Positions 1 to 11,185 of a stretch of 64,000 nt of DNA are shown here, in pieces; position 1 is the first letter of the stretch; the number at the start of each line of letters is the position of its first letter. A model generated the notes under the pieces. It saw nothing but the letters and a program-made list of their open reading frames with translations, ran no database searches and was not told the origin of the DNA. The stretch is taken from assembly GCA_032629725.1 (NCBI GenBank), contig JAFEVB010000010.1:248001-312000 (forward strand), read 5' to 3'. The stretch comes from Gremmenia infestans (taxonomy: Eukaryota > Ascomycota > Leotiomycetes > Helotiales > Hamatocanthoscyphaceae). The translations under genes were made by a program, and so were the position numbers.

Positions 1-1
1 C

Positions 2-3000
2 ATTGTTCGCAAGAGCAGTCTGAATTTTGCTTCATTGCCGGCGAGAGAGCCAATCACTACGAAGAAGAGTATCGGTAGCCGCGTATCACGGACAAGTCAA
101 TTGGATCATACAAGAACCAGTTATTACGGCCGAGCCACTGGTGGTAAAAGTCTCGGAAACACTAAACACGAGGAATTGGATGGAGATGAGGATGAAATGG
201 ACGTTGACATGGATGACACTGAACTCCCCAGAGACGACTCGGAGTCAAAAATGACCCAACTTCACAACAAAACATCGACCCAACGTCTTCAAGACCAAAT
301 CAGCAAGCTTGGTCAGTCCCAAAGCCATGCTCGCCCAGCATCAAAATCAATTGCAGGCAATGGGATGGTTGCATCGCAAGCTAGTCAAGTACCACAACCC
401 GCTTCTTCCCAAGATACGCGGCAAAAATCACCTCTGCGCAAGGAGCGCCCACCACCTGGCGCATTTCCAGAAGACGAGGAAGACAGTTGGATTGGTCCTC
501 CAACCGTTGCGCCGCGCGAGCCAGCAATTTTCAGCCCAAGACCCCAACTACCAAAAAGCCATTCAGCGGATGTCATGGAAGGGATCCACGGGAATGATAG
601 TATTGGTGGTTCAGAATTCAATATTCCAAAACGAGGCGATGCTTCACCTCACCGTTCGCCTCAACGATCCCCTCTCCGTGAACCTGCAATCCCTGAGAGG
701 ACTACTAGCACTTTGGGTCATATCAAGTCAGCGTCAACTTCGATTCTTCGATCACCCAAGAAGGCAGGTGATTCTCCCGGCAACAAGGGTATTTCAGTAT
801 CGAATCCAGAGCCTTCTATTCAAACAATTAACGAAAACGAGTCAACGACACCTCCAAAATCACCATCCAGAAGTTACCGCGGCAGCCCATTGAAAGCTGC
901 CAAGGACAAGTTCTCATCTATTTTGAAGACTTCACGAGGACTGTTCGCTAGTAGCGCGGCCGTCAGCGCTGAAGCGAAATCTACATTTTCCCCGGGAGGA
1001 CCTTCAAATCGCCCTGGCATTCATCCGACACCATCCTTTGAGGATGTTCTGTCACAGTCTGGAAGCAGTGCAGTATTGTATCCAACACTAAGCAATTCAA
1101 CCAATAGCGAGCAAAAATCTCAAAGATCTCCTAAAAGCCTCTTTAAAAGTAATACTCGAAAGACTCGTGCATCAACCGAGAAAGAAGAGCGAAAAAAGGA
1201 GGAGCAGGCCCGAGAAGCTCGAGAGGCCAAAGAAGCCAAAGAAGCACAGAAGATGGCGGATCAGTTAGAGCAGGCTCGTATGAAGGTCAAGGAAGAAGCG
1301 CGAGTGTACCATCTCGAGCAAGAACGAGTTGTGGCTATGCAAAAAGAGGTCCAGGCTCGAAAGGACAAGGAGCAGCAGTCTAAAAAGACCCAGGTAGACG
1401 TACCCAGAGCTACTAGGTCTAGCCCGCGTAAGACAAAGGCACAGCTTGAGGCTGAGGGTATTGCTGCTGCGGCTGCTAGCACCGAAGATGTCTCGGGCCG
1501 AGATGTTGAGATGAACGATGCGTCCGCCATGCCACCCCCTGCTGCAGTTCCTCGACCCAAGTCACAGATTGGACGGCCTGGGCCAAAGAGGCCTCTCAAG
1601 CCGTCCAAAGAGCAGCTCAGCAAGGCTAAACCACCAACTGTTATTCGTGTCGACACTGGGTCCCAGCGTGGTCATCAATATCACCCATCAACCTCAACCC
1701 TTTCAGCAACTTTACAAGATTCATTATCAGCTCCTGGTCCATCTCAGAACACGTTGAAGAAGAAGGCCAGCAACAGTTCTATACAAAGCAAGGCATCCAC
1801 GAATAGCTTCAAGTCAGCTGCAAACAAGGCATTAGAGGCAGCAGCAAGGAAGAAAGAACAGGTATGTAGATTTCTAGTCCCGGTAAACAACATGACAGCT
1901 AATACAACTAGGATGAACTTGCTGCACAACGGAAACGAGAGGCGAAGCAAGAAGTCGAGAGACAACGTGCTGCCAACAAAGAGGAAGAGCGCCGAAAGGA
2001 GGAACAGCAACGCCGACAAGAAGCGGAACGTCAACGCGAGCTGCAACGGGAGCGGGAACGAGCCAACGCCGCTGCAGATGCAAAGAAGGCTGCATCGAGG
2101 CAAGCTATTGAGAAAAGACGACAGGAAATGGAGCGGGCAAAACAAATGGGTGCCCCACCCCCAGCCATCAGACCACAGACAGCTGGGATGCACAAGGAAT
2201 TACCACCTGTTCCAGTTCAACGGAATGAGATGGGTCAAGCCAAAGCCGGTCGACCCCAGGAGGATCTGGGGAAGGCTGTCAATGGGGGGATGCAGAATTC
2301 GTCAAAGGTTCCACCAAAGCGACCTCTCCAGCAGGATGATGAACATACACGCCCTCCGATGCAGCGGAATGGGCCATCCTATCATAACAATGAACCACAC
2401 TCTAAACGTCGCAAGACTAGCGAAAGATTTGACGATGATGATGATATGGAAGAACATCCCAAGATGACTGCTCCTCCAATTCGTCAATCCAGCAGTCGTC
2501 CAAAGGTAACATATTCTTTGAAGCTCTACAGCTACAGTACTAACGTTGTCCAGGATGTGCAAACTAAATCATTATTCCCCAGTGGCTATGCCAATGTGCC
2601 ACCATCCAACAACCTTCAACGCAACACACTTATCTCCCAGCATACCATGAACCAGTCGAAGCCTGCGCACCCAATGGACATGGCGCAAGTCTCAAAAGGG
2701 CCCATCCCATTCGCATCAAGCTCTCAAGCGAACGCGCAACCGTACAAAACCCCTGCCCGTCCCGGGGCCTCAATGGCCAATGGCAAATCAGCTGCAAAAT
2801 CTACATCTAAGCCCTCACCGAAATATCAAAATGGCGAGAACATCGAGCTCCCCGAAATCAACACCGACTCTGAAGACAGTGATGACGAAGGCGGCACCTC
2901 GTTCCCCGTCAGTAGCTGGGCTGACTCGCCTGTCCTGCGCGAACAGCTTGCGCGTCAAGAACCCATGGATCCGTCCAAGATTTTCGGTAATCCTGGTCCA

Positions 3001-3180
3001 TTGAATATGGAAGAGGTGTTTAGCAAGAGTAAAGACCGCTTTGGGAAGTTTAGAAATCGCACAAGTAGTGCGAATTGGGGTGGTATTGACCGGTTGACCG
3101 AGGATGAGATTCGGAAGGATTTACAGGCTAGGGATAAGTTGCGTAGGCAGGGGGGGTGGAGTTATGATTCTATGGTTTGA
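2..3180 (+). CDS. INCENP: INCENP/Sli15-like inner centromere protein (5' truncated by window edge)
   Basis: This is probably the scaffold of the chromosomal passenger complex, which binds and activates Aurora kinase through a C-terminal IN-box. The reading frame is open from base 2, so the N-terminus lies outside the window. Long disordered Ser/Pro-rich stretches are followed by charged helical segments (about 1171-1370 and 1912-2110, rich in Glu, Lys, Arg and Ala), as in the INCENP single alpha helix. The end (about 2911-3180) holds an IN-box: SSWADSPVLREQL, then an IFG motif and the closing SANWGG...W residues. Two introns are inferred: 1862-1911 (50 nt) and 2506-2553 (48 nt, with a TACTAAC branch point). 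The second is a multiple of three and has no stop, so retention would add 16 residues in frame. The IN-box makes the family call strong; everything upstream is low complexity. Confidence 0.85.
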
Positions 3181-4102
3181 GGGTACAACGGGTTTGAGTT
3201 TCTTCTGCAGTATAAAAGCTCCATGCTTAAGTTTGTGCTTTTTTTCTGGAAGTTTTGGACGTTGGTGTGTGGATAGAGATGATGGTATTATTGAGAAAGG
3301 GTTGATTGACGATTGCTTAATTCATTGATTGGGGCACTTTTATTGTTTATTCATGGTATGGTGCTTATGGCGTTTATGGGATAAGTGGAACTTCTGAAGC
3401 AAGCAATGGACACTGAAAGAAAGTATCATGTCAATAGGAGTAATGAAAGAATATGGACATAATATCTTCTTGTCTTTTTCGTGCCAGCTGTGTGTATAAC
3501 TGACTGACTGGTAATCCGGGAAGTGTTCCTGCTCTTGAGGATTTGCGCTCTCGAGGAACCGCCTTACTAGGTATCTCTGGTCTGCTATGCACCTCCCCCT
3601 GGCTCGGGTGTTAGTGGTTCTTCAATGTCTTGGGGAGGGAGCCCGTGCTAATGTGCTAATAAATGGATGCGCGAGAGACCCCTTTCCCTTCGCTTAATAT
3701 TGCGCTAAAACACGGGGGACTACCCCTTATGTGATCTGACGAGTAACTCGTCAATTAGCACAAATTAAATCACAAAGGCTAGGTATACGCCACCGAATGT
3801 TCCATATAGCCCACATGGAATTGCTACCCCTGATAAAGAATAAATTAAAACGTCTCGTGACAATATGTATTACCTTGCAGTCTAGGATCACGTGCAAGCC
3901 AAATACGTCATGACATTCCGATCAAAGCACAACCCCGCCAAAGTACAAGGTAGTGGTGACACAAGAGAGGGGATCTGTATGGATGACATAATGATGTTGA
4001 CTTTTCATTTGCCGTGTCTTGAAGGGGAAGGAATACCTTGTTCCAACTACGTCAACGTCAAACATAAAAGTAAGTACTGTACTCAATCTTCCTTTCAATA
4101 TA
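3181..4102. other. Intergenic region, INCENP to Bli-3
   Basis: No convincing gene is seen. It would hold the INCENP 3' UTR and the promoter of the next gene. A few open stretches exist but they have no domain logic. Confidence 0.6.
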
Positions 4103-4981
4103 ATGAAGCCTTTCACATCACTTCGAATTCTAAGAACTTCATCTTCTACCTCGAGATCTTCCAGCAAACATACTTCGTTGCTAACATCCATCCCCGTTTC
4201 CAGAACAAACACCCTTCAAAGACCCTTTTCTCAATTCATTCCCAAAATGTCCTTCTCCAACGCCGACACCGGCTCCAAGCCAGCAGACCCGTACAAGGCC
4301 AAGAACATCGACCATGCTACCATCAAGGAGAAGATCGAAGGACTCACCGATTTCATCTCTGCCAGCAAATTCGGCATGATGACCACTCGTGATGGTTCTA
4401 GTGGTGCATTGGTATCCAGATGCATGGCATTGGCAGCCAAGGTTTGTCCTGTCCAGTACCACATTGCTCTCATCTACAAGTACTAAGAGAAACCAGGAAG
4501 GAGGCGGCGTCGACCTTATCTTCCACACCAACACCGAGTCTGGCAAGACAAACGAGTATATTCCCCCAACCTTCCCATTCCTATACCACAATCTGACATT
4601 TCCCCCAGTATCACCTCCGACCCGCACATCAACATCGCCTTCCTCAACAGCTCCGGCGAATGGGCCTCGGTCTCCGGCACCTCTGAAATCATCACCGACC
4701 GCTCCGTCGTCGAAAAATACTACTCCTCGTCCCTCAAGGCATGGCTCGGAGATCTCGGTGACGGGAAGCACGACGGCGGTCCCCAGGATCCTCGGATTGG
4801 CGTCATCAAGGTCACGACCAAGACGGCTACTTATGCTGTGAGCAGGAAGAATGCTATCAGTCGTGTGGCGGAGGTTGCTCAGGGTGTGATTACGGGTAAT
4901 GCCGCGAGTGTTAATAAGTTGAGGGAGATTAGTGAGGAGGATGTTTTGACTTGGAGGGCGAGTAATAAGTTGGTGCAGTAG
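4103..4981 (+). CDS. bli-3: Bli-3-like blue-light-inducible FMN-binding split-barrel protein, two possible starts
   Basis: This belongs to the pyridoxamine-phosphate-oxidase-like / general stress FMN-binding family, known in Neurospora as blue-light-induced Bli-3. Recognisable stretches are KFGMMTTRDGSSGALVSRCM, then DLIFHTNTESGKT, DPHINIAFLNSSGEWASVSG and the C-terminal VAQGVITG region. Introns are inferred at 4442-4496 (55 nt) and 4556-4608 (53 nt), and the joined frame is exact. The ATG at 4247 gives 208 aa, the family's usual N-terminus. An in-frame ATG at 4103 adds 48 residues that are rich in Arg, Ser and Thr and lack acidic residues, resembling a mitochondrial presequence, so both forms are possible. 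The precise enzymatic reaction is unknown for the family. Confidence 0.85.
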
Positions 4982-5875
4982 ATGCAAATGATGCGGAGGG
5001 GTAATAGGGAAGTTTGTTATGAGGGTGACTTAGAGCTTGGGAACTAGCTTACATAGAAGAATGAGAAAAGTCTGTCCCTGCACTTGAGTTAGATGCATCA
5101 ATGTGGTATTGAGCACGATTGTGTAATACTCTTTGATTTCCTATTCCATATATTGGTAGTAGCTCTTAGTAAACTTCACTCTTCAGTCCGTCGAATTAAG
5201 TGTTACGCTGTTTATTCCTACCAGTCATTTTACTTCAACTCTTCATATTAGTACTATAATTATATTTAGTTTAAGCAGTGGCTTCATGAATACGTACCTA
5301 GCTTGCTTATTTATATTGATGTTTGTATTATTCACGTACAATGGAAAACAGATGAAGCCTATAGTCCTAGGGGCATGTTTCAACCTTCAAGTGCATACGC
5401 ACCTATTCATAACATCTGTGTTTTTTCCGATTAACTCAGGATAGGTAAAGGGAGTTAAAGGAAAGGTCTAAGACGAGTAAGGGTAGGTGGGGATGTAGTT
5501 AGTGAATGGAAGACACGACAGGTTCATACCTGTCTGTGAATTACCAGAAAGGCTACGCCCCAACGTACTATGCAGCCATCGATCATTGAATCTATGGTAT
5601 GCGTCAAAGCTATCGAGTGCAGAATGCGTGCGTACCATAAAAGCCCTTCTTTTTTCCCTTAAGCCTATCTTGACTCTCGACTCTCCGTCCCATTAACAGC
5701 CGGTCAACTTTCCCCAAAACCAGCAAACAGTCAGAAGAAGTCTACATCGCGCACTATCTCTCACACAACCACATCCAAATCTACATCCACAAATTACAAA
5801 CACACACCAAGCACCCTCCCTAGGACAACACAACACAAAGCTTTCGAAACCCCTCTCTCCACCCCAAAAAAAGAA
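4982..5875. other. Intergenic region before the small-gene array
   Basis: AT-rich spacer with no supportable gene. The last 170 bases (about 5700-5875) are strongly A/C-rich and poor in G, like a leader for the gene starting at 5876. Confidence 0.6.
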
Positions 5876-6082
5876 ATGGCGTCCCCCAGCCCAATCTACG
5901 AATACTTCAGCACCCTAACACCTAAATGCGAAACCTGCGTTACGCTGGAAGAGGTGCTCACAGTTGCGAAAGCGGAGAACGAGATCCTGAGAGAGGAGGT
6001 GCAGAGGCTGGAGAGGGAGGTGCTTGATTGGGAGGAGAAGATGAGGAGGTATAAGAGGGATTTGGTGGAGCTTATTGGGTAA
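5876..6082 (+). CDS. Small coiled-coil protein, 68 aa (first of the array)
   Basis: I do not recognise a family. An N-terminus with Ser/Pro (MASPSPIYEYF) and a CETC pair is followed by a heptad-patterned helix from about residue 23 to the end (LEEVL, ENEILREEVQRLEREVL). It probably forms a parallel coiled coil. The case for a real gene rests on a long A/C-rich leader directly before the ATG, an intronless frame with strong heptad periodicity, and similar neighbours. Codons shift from C-rich early to G-rich late, as in other genes of this window. No basic region or other DNA-binding motif is evident, so a bZIP is unlikely. Confidence 0.5.
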   Translation: MASPSPIYEYFSTLTPKCETCVTLEEVLTVAKAENEILREEVQRLEREVLDWEEKMRRYKRDLVELIG

Positions 6083-6830
6083 CTTGGTGGGGATGGGGGA
6101 GGTGATGGAATGGAATTTTGTTGTTTTTGGGGGAAGGGGAAGGGAAAGGGGGGGGGGTTTGGATTTGGAGGTTGGGAGTTTTTGGTTTTAGAGAGGGGCG
6201 GGCAATGAATAAATGAATACATGGATGGGTATGCATAGTCAGTTTTGTGAGATTGATTGCATGTATATAGTGTTGTGATATAATACCAACGACTTTCTAC
6301 CTATCCATACTATTTTATTGCTACAGTTGCTACTTACTGGACATACATCGAAGAAGCAAGTTCCTTTCATGGCTGGTGGAGGAGATGGTAAGTAATAAAT
6401 TTGGTAAATTTATTAAATTTTATTTTCTCTTGGCATAAAGAATCACAGGAACATAAGAACTCGTGCGGGTTATATTACGAAGTGAGAGACTTCATATAAT
6501 CTAAGTAAAGGGAGCTATGGTATTCTTGCTGGCGTGTAGGATCTGGGTTTTATAGTAGATGATGATTCAGAGGAGAATATACAAAGTAATTTATAGAAAG
6601 AAAGCCCCCTCTTGCCTTAATTAATTGTATACAGGGTGTGGAGATTGGTAAAAAAAAATTGTACGTTTTATTGTTATGCCTTCGATTGTTTGCACTTGAT
6701 ACGGCTCAATCAACGCTTTCATAAACAATATAATACAATATACTATTAAATCCTTGGCATACATCCTTCGCATACCTCTCAACTTATTATCTACTAAAAG
6801 TCACTACCTTCTCTCAACAATAGAACATAA

Positions 6831-7130
6831 ATGTCTACCTCACTATTATTATCATCACTATCTACACCCCCTCCACCAAATACTACAACGACCCCGCAAG
6901 GAAGTCCCAAATACCCATCCCCATACACATATACACCAGCAATAGAATTAGAGTCGGAGCTACCGGTGGAAGAAGTGGAATTAGACAGCAAAGACAGGAC
7001 GTGCATCAACTGCAGATCTGTCGGGACTTGCTGCATGGGTTTCTGTTGGTGTATAGGCCGGTTTGTCGATGGGGTTTTGGGATATCTTTGCTTGATTGAT
7101 AATTTGCTTTGTTGTGAAGGGTTGGATTAG
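6831..7130 (+). CDS. Small protein with Pro/Thr-rich N-terminus and Cys-rich hydrophobic tail, 99 aa
   Basis: No family was recognised with certainty. Residues 1-40 are Ser/Thr/Pro/Tyr-rich and residues 41-55 acidic. The C-terminus holds nine cysteines within a hydrophobic stretch (CINCRSVGTCCMGFCWC, then a second segment ending NLLCC). That layout, a low-complexity front plus a short Cys-rich membrane-like tail, recalls CYSTM-type tail proteins, but the exact CYSTM pattern is not met. The gene is intronless and sits in the same orientation as the neighbouring small genes, about 955 bases after the previous start. Confidence 0.4.
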   Translation: MSTSLLLSSLSTPPPPNTTTTPQGSPKYPSPYTYTPAIELESELPVEEVELDSKDRTCINCRSVGTCCMGFCWCIGRFVDGVLGYLCLIDNLLCCEGLD

Positions 7131-7768
7131 GGACAGGTGAGAAGTAGGAGTGGGGTGTGAGGGGTGGGCTATGGTATATAGAGTTAAGGAGGGGTTTCAG
7201 GACCGATTGACTGATTAAGTGGCTCGGGTTCTTGAAAAGTGTAGGTTGGAGGGCGTTCGTAAGGATTGGAATTAGGATTGGATTTCGGGGACGCGTTGGA
7301 ATGGTTGACTTGGTGGACAATATATCAGGTCAGGTCATGGACGAATTAGGGATTATAGTTAAGGGAGAGAAAGAATTCCAGAATTGCATGGTTTTGCTGG
7401 TGATTTTGATTTATATCTAAATCTTAAACATATTATCTACCCGTGAACTGTGTCTCAAATAGCCAATAAATAATAATGCTAATAAGCATCATGATATCTT
7501 CCTCCTAACATTACAGAGAAAACGCCCCAGCTCTCTGCAGCGGAAACCTCCGAATAGCTCGTTGATATACAGAAGTGCACCAATAAGATAAAATCAGCAC
7601 AAGAGAGCGGTGAATGGATATTAGTAGAAAAGAGCTAAAGTGGATATTCACACAATTGTTGAACATAGTAATATTAAAGACTTTTCAATCCTTATTCCTG
7701 ACCTTGACTTGACATCCTCCTAAACAACCTCTGGGTTTCCGCACCCAGCTGCCATTCCAACCAACCAA

Positions 7769-7791
7769 CACACACACACACACACACACAC
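7769..7791. repeat. (CA)n microsatellite in the leader of the next small gene
   Basis: About eleven CA units lie 12 bases before the ATG at 7803, so they fall in the probable 5' leader. Length variation here could change leader length. Confidence 0.9.
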
Positions 7792-7802
7792 GCATATACA
7801 CA

Positions 7803-8132
7803 ATGCCAACCTCACCCCTACAAGATGCCTACGACAAGCAGGTAGACATTGAATACCAGCTCGCTATCGCAATTCTCGTGCAGAACCTCCTCGACGAGAA
7901 AGACCCCAAGAACTCCACCTGCGAAAAAGAAAAGAAACACCTATTTGAGGAGAGGATCAAGGCGGACGTGGAGTGTAGACGGTTGACGGCGATTAGGAAC
8001 GGGCTGGTTAGGGACATAGAGAAGTTGGAGATGCAGAAGGAGATGCTGAGGCGGGTTCATGAGGGGCTGGTTTTGGAGATGCAGAGGAGGGGGTTTAGGG
8101 GGATACACTGTTGGACGAATTGTAGGATGTGA
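7803..8132 (+). CDS. Small charged coiled-coil protein, 109 aa
   Basis: Unrecognised. Residues about 10-32 form a hydrophobic or amphipathic helix (YQLAIAILVQNLL). Residues about 35-95 are highly charged with repeated heptads (EKEKKHLFEERIKADVE, DIEKLEMQKEMLRRVHEGL), so a coiled coil is expected. The tail ends IHCWTNCRM with two cysteines. It is intronless, and the leader is almost free of G. It starts about 970 bases downstream of the previous small gene and points the same way. It could be a lineage-restricted protein; no function is assigned. Confidence 0.5.
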   Translation: MPTSPLQDAYDKQVDIEYQLAIAILVQNLLDEKDPKNSTCEKEKKHLFEERIKADVECRRLTAIRNGLVRDIEKLEMQKEMLRRVHEGLVLEMQRRGFRGIHCWTNCRM

Positions 8133-8801
8133 TAAGATATGGGATTATGGGCTGGGGGAGGGGGGAGATGGGAGAGGGGAGGAGGGGATAATGGAACTTA
8201 GAGGTTGGGATAATGATGTTGGGAAGAGCAGAGTAAGGGGAAGAGGGCGCTAATAATGTAATAATTGGTGGAGCGAGAGGAACAGAAGAAATCAATTGTT
8301 GATATACACGAATATTTTTTATTTAATCATACCAGAACAATAATTTTTGAATGGTTACACACATTTTAGATGTTCAAGACACCGTGTTTGATGTTAGATT
8401 GTAACTTGTCCAGAGCTTCTGCTTTGCTCTCGCCAGAATGTGAACCCCAGTCTTACATTACACTCCACTCGCAGAAGCCACTACGTGACACTCCTGAAAA
8501 GGATTGGAGGGCTCTACTCTCTATTTATGCTGTTCGATGCAACGGTATGCTGCATAAAGAAAACCACGGATGGAATGATCATGAATTGTACTTAATAGGA
8601 GGCCCTTTTAAGTAGCCCTCCTCCATAACTTCAAGCTACTGAAGCACACAATCATATATCCCAGATACCGGACTACGAGATCCAGCAATCGTTTCGATAT
8701 TTATACCGCCATTAATCCTGCGGTCCAATCAAAAAAACGTCCATAAGTACATAGCTATACACAACTACTATCTACAAGCCCGCAGAAAACCATCTCTTGA
8801 A

Positions 8802-8954
8802 ATGCTAGCACCCCAAGACCACCTCAGCTCAAGAGTGTCAGCCCTCCGCCCAAGAGTCATCGACGCCCGAAGGAACTGCGGGGAAAGTTTTCGCAAAGCT
8901 AAAGCTGCGTTCAAGAAGTTGGACAGGAAGATTATGGGTCGGAAGTACAAGTGA
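8802..8954 (+). CDS. Very small basic protein, 50 aa (tentative)
   Basis: A 50-codon frame encoding a strongly basic peptide: Arg/Lys-rich, with ARRNCGESFRKAKAAFKKLD in the middle and ending GRKYK. It fits the orientation and spacing of the small-gene array (about 1 kb after the previous start) but has no motif I know. It could be a chance frame. Confidence 0.25.
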   Translation: MLAPQDHLSSRVSALRPRVIDARRNCGESFRKAKAAFKKLDRKIMGRKYK

Positions 8955-9275
8955 AATGGAGTTCGACCGTATGAAGGAACATGACATGACACCGATATCT
9001 AGGTTTGCGAGCATAACATGAAGTGGGAAATTATATTGCTTGGCTTGAGCATCAAAGCCTTCAACGAGAAGTGAATGCAGGTGACAGAGGTGCTCCCTGT
9101 TTCTGATTCACAGTAGCTATTGCGTAATACGAAGAAGTTACTTGTCTTACCTTGCCTTGCCTTGCCTCGTCAACAACCAACATCCTCCCTCCTCCAAACA
9201 ACAAAGAATTCGAGTAGCAGCAACCTAACCACCAAGGGAAGCAAAATGAAGGCCGATCCAAGACAATTTCTTCTA

Positions 9276-9324
9276 GTAAGTACATACCCCATTTTCTTAA
9301 GTTCCAACGTACCTTGATTCCTAG
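9276..9324 (+). other. Possible 49-nt intron in the leader of the 9424 gene
   Basis: GTAAGT at 9276 and a CCTAG acceptor ending at 9324 delimit a typical-length fungal intron. The upstream ATG at 9246, spliced across it, would give a uORF of 11 codons. Only splice-signal logic supports this. Confidence 0.3.
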
Positions 9325-9423
9325 ATTTAACGTCTCCTACAATTATCCAAGAGACCAAAATTGATCAGATCCCCATATTAACCCACTCAAAACATAGTGA
9401 TACAATCAGCCATTCAGCCAAAC

Positions 9424-9810
9424 ATGGAAGAACCCTCTTCCTCTCCATCTTCTCCAAGATCCTCATCTTCATCAGCAGATGAATCCCGCACCAGCACTTC
9501 CACCATATCAACTACATCCACACAAGCATCCAAAATCACTCCCCACCAGACCCAGGCCCCCGAAAAACCCGCCAACACCACAGATTTCACCCTCGGCTAC
9601 CTAAAAGGCATGCGCGCCCAGGAAGCGATGCGAGTCCGCGAAGCCATGGTCTACGTCTCTCAGATCCAAGCCCTAGAGGCGGAAGTTATGCTGTACAAGA
9701 GCCAGGGCCAATACCTGTGCCAATGTAAGCAGGGTTGGGGTTTGGGTGTTGGGGCGTGTTTAGGATGGGGATGGGGTTCTGGAGCGCCACCACAATCGCC
9801 AACACCATGA
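9424..9810 (+). CDS. Small Ser/Thr-rich coiled-coil protein with Y/F-x2-G motif, 128 aa
   Basis: Unrecognised. The ATG at 9424 is the first ATG of the frame. Residues 1-50 are almost entirely Ser, Thr, Pro and Glu. Residues 54-67 (DFTLGYLKGMRAQE) match a pattern shared with the next two genes in the array, followed by a helical segment (VSQIQALEAEVMLYKSQ). The end has a CQC pair and a Gly/Trp-rich tail. The gene is intronless within the coding part; a leader intron is possible at 9276-9324. An adaptor-like or regulatory role would be speculation. Confidence 0.5.
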   Translation: MEEPSSSPSSPRSSSSSADESRTSTSTISTTSTQASKITPHQTQAPEKPANTTDFTLGYLKGMRAQEAMRVREAMVYVSQIQALEAEVMLYKSQGQYLCQCKQGWGLGVGACLGWGWGSGAPPQSPTP

Positions 9811-10026
9811 AAGTGAAGTGAATGGTGCGGGAGATATTATTTGGCGTTGTGGAAATATGGTTGGTGGACGCTGTGCGTTTACTGCGATGGATGAGGGGAG
9901 GGCAGGGGAGAAAATCTTTGGATTTGGACTTTTTATACATATGGACTACATGGTGTTGACTGACAGAGCTGGATCTGTCGAGTCGGCTATATTTGCTTGC
10001 TTGCCTGGCGTTTCATTCACATCGAT

Positions 10027-10047
10027 CACATCACATCACATCACATT
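10027..10047. repeat. Short (ACATC)n tract
   Basis: Four near-perfect pentanucleotide units lie in the spacer between two small genes. Confidence 0.7.
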
Positions 10048-10363
10048 ACCGCATACTTACCTACCAACTCACCATCATTCACCGTATTACTGGAGCATGC
10101 AGGCAGGCTGGGACGCAGAGAGATTCATGGGTTGGATATGACATTAAGATAACTATTCTACACACAGTACAGAGAATACAATCAATCAATCATATTGGAA
10201 TTTTCAACTTTATGAATATCTCTCCCTCAAAACAGCAAAATCCTTCTTTCTTGATACAAACTCCCATTCCCCCCTCAAGCTACAAATTACTTAATCATTT
10301 CACAAACTCAAACCAGCTCAAGTCAAGCAGAAAATACATATATAAAGCACCCCATAACCATTC

Positions 10364-10666
10364 ATGTCAACCACCAAAGCAAGTCTAAGTCCAAGTCCAA
10401 GCCCCATCCGCCACCCCACCAGCGAATACGTAAAAGGCTTCAACACAGGCGTTCAGGAATGCGAGAAGAAGAAACGAGAGCGAGATGAGAAACTCTTGAG
10501 GATAATAGCGGAGCTGAGGAAAGATGTACAGAGGATGAAGGAGAAGCTGGAGGGGATGGCGAAGGTATATGAGGGAGAGAAGAAGAGTGGAGAGGAGTAT
10601 AGGAGGATCAGGACCCGCGAGAGGGAATTTGGGGCTCATATAGGGCGTTTTGGACACTGGGTGTGA
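10364..10666 (+). CDS. Small coiled-coil protein with Y-x2-G-F motif, 100 aa
   Basis: Unrecognised. A Ser/Pro-rich start (LSPSPSPIRHP) is followed at residues 21-34 by EYVKGFNTGVQECE, matching the pattern in both flanking genes. A long charged helix follows (KKKRERDEKLLRIIAELRKD, then MKEKLEGMAKVYE) that should form a coiled coil. It is intronless. A TATATAAAG element at about 10339-10347 lies only about 20 bases upstream of the ATG, which would imply a very short leader or a different start site. Late codons are G-rich and use AGG for Arg. Confidence 0.55.
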   Translation: MSTTKASLSPSPSPIRHPTSEYVKGFNTGVQECEKKKRERDEKLLRIIAELRKDVQRMKEKLEGMAKVYEGEKKSGEEYRRIRTREREFGAHIGRFGHWV

Positions 10667-11185
10667 GGTGAAGTGAAGTAAAGTGACGAGTGATGTTTAT
10701 GGGTTTGCGGGTGGGAGGAGTGGGTTGCTGGATAAGCTGGGAGTATGGAACGGAAATAGGGAAGGGCCGGGGAGGGGGGGGAAGCAAATGCCGTCGAGAT
10801 ATAGATAGATATATATAAGGATAGAAAGATGGAAAGATGCCTGATATTCAAATTGGTCGTAAGAAAGAAACGTCTAGATATCCTAATAATAAGACTCTTT
10901 GTACTTTGATGACTTTACCCCCCCCTGTTTGTCTGTGTCATCGGAAAGAATCTGTGTGATGTGAGGGGAAGATAATTATGTCTGGGAATATTACTGCTCA
11001 ACTTGAGGCAAATGATTTTCTGCTTGTGTGCGTGAATCAGGACTCTGAACAGCTTGGAACAACGCCTACAAGAACTTTCTTGAGACCTCATTTCACGTCT
11101 TCCTTACCCATCAACCTGTTTTGACTACACAACATACTCAGAATAACAGACCAAGCATTTGAGATTATAAATTTGATCCCACACA

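Noticed and set aside
8370..8615. 81-codon frame between two small array genes
   Set aside because: It lacks the leader, low-complexity front and helix seen in the array members.
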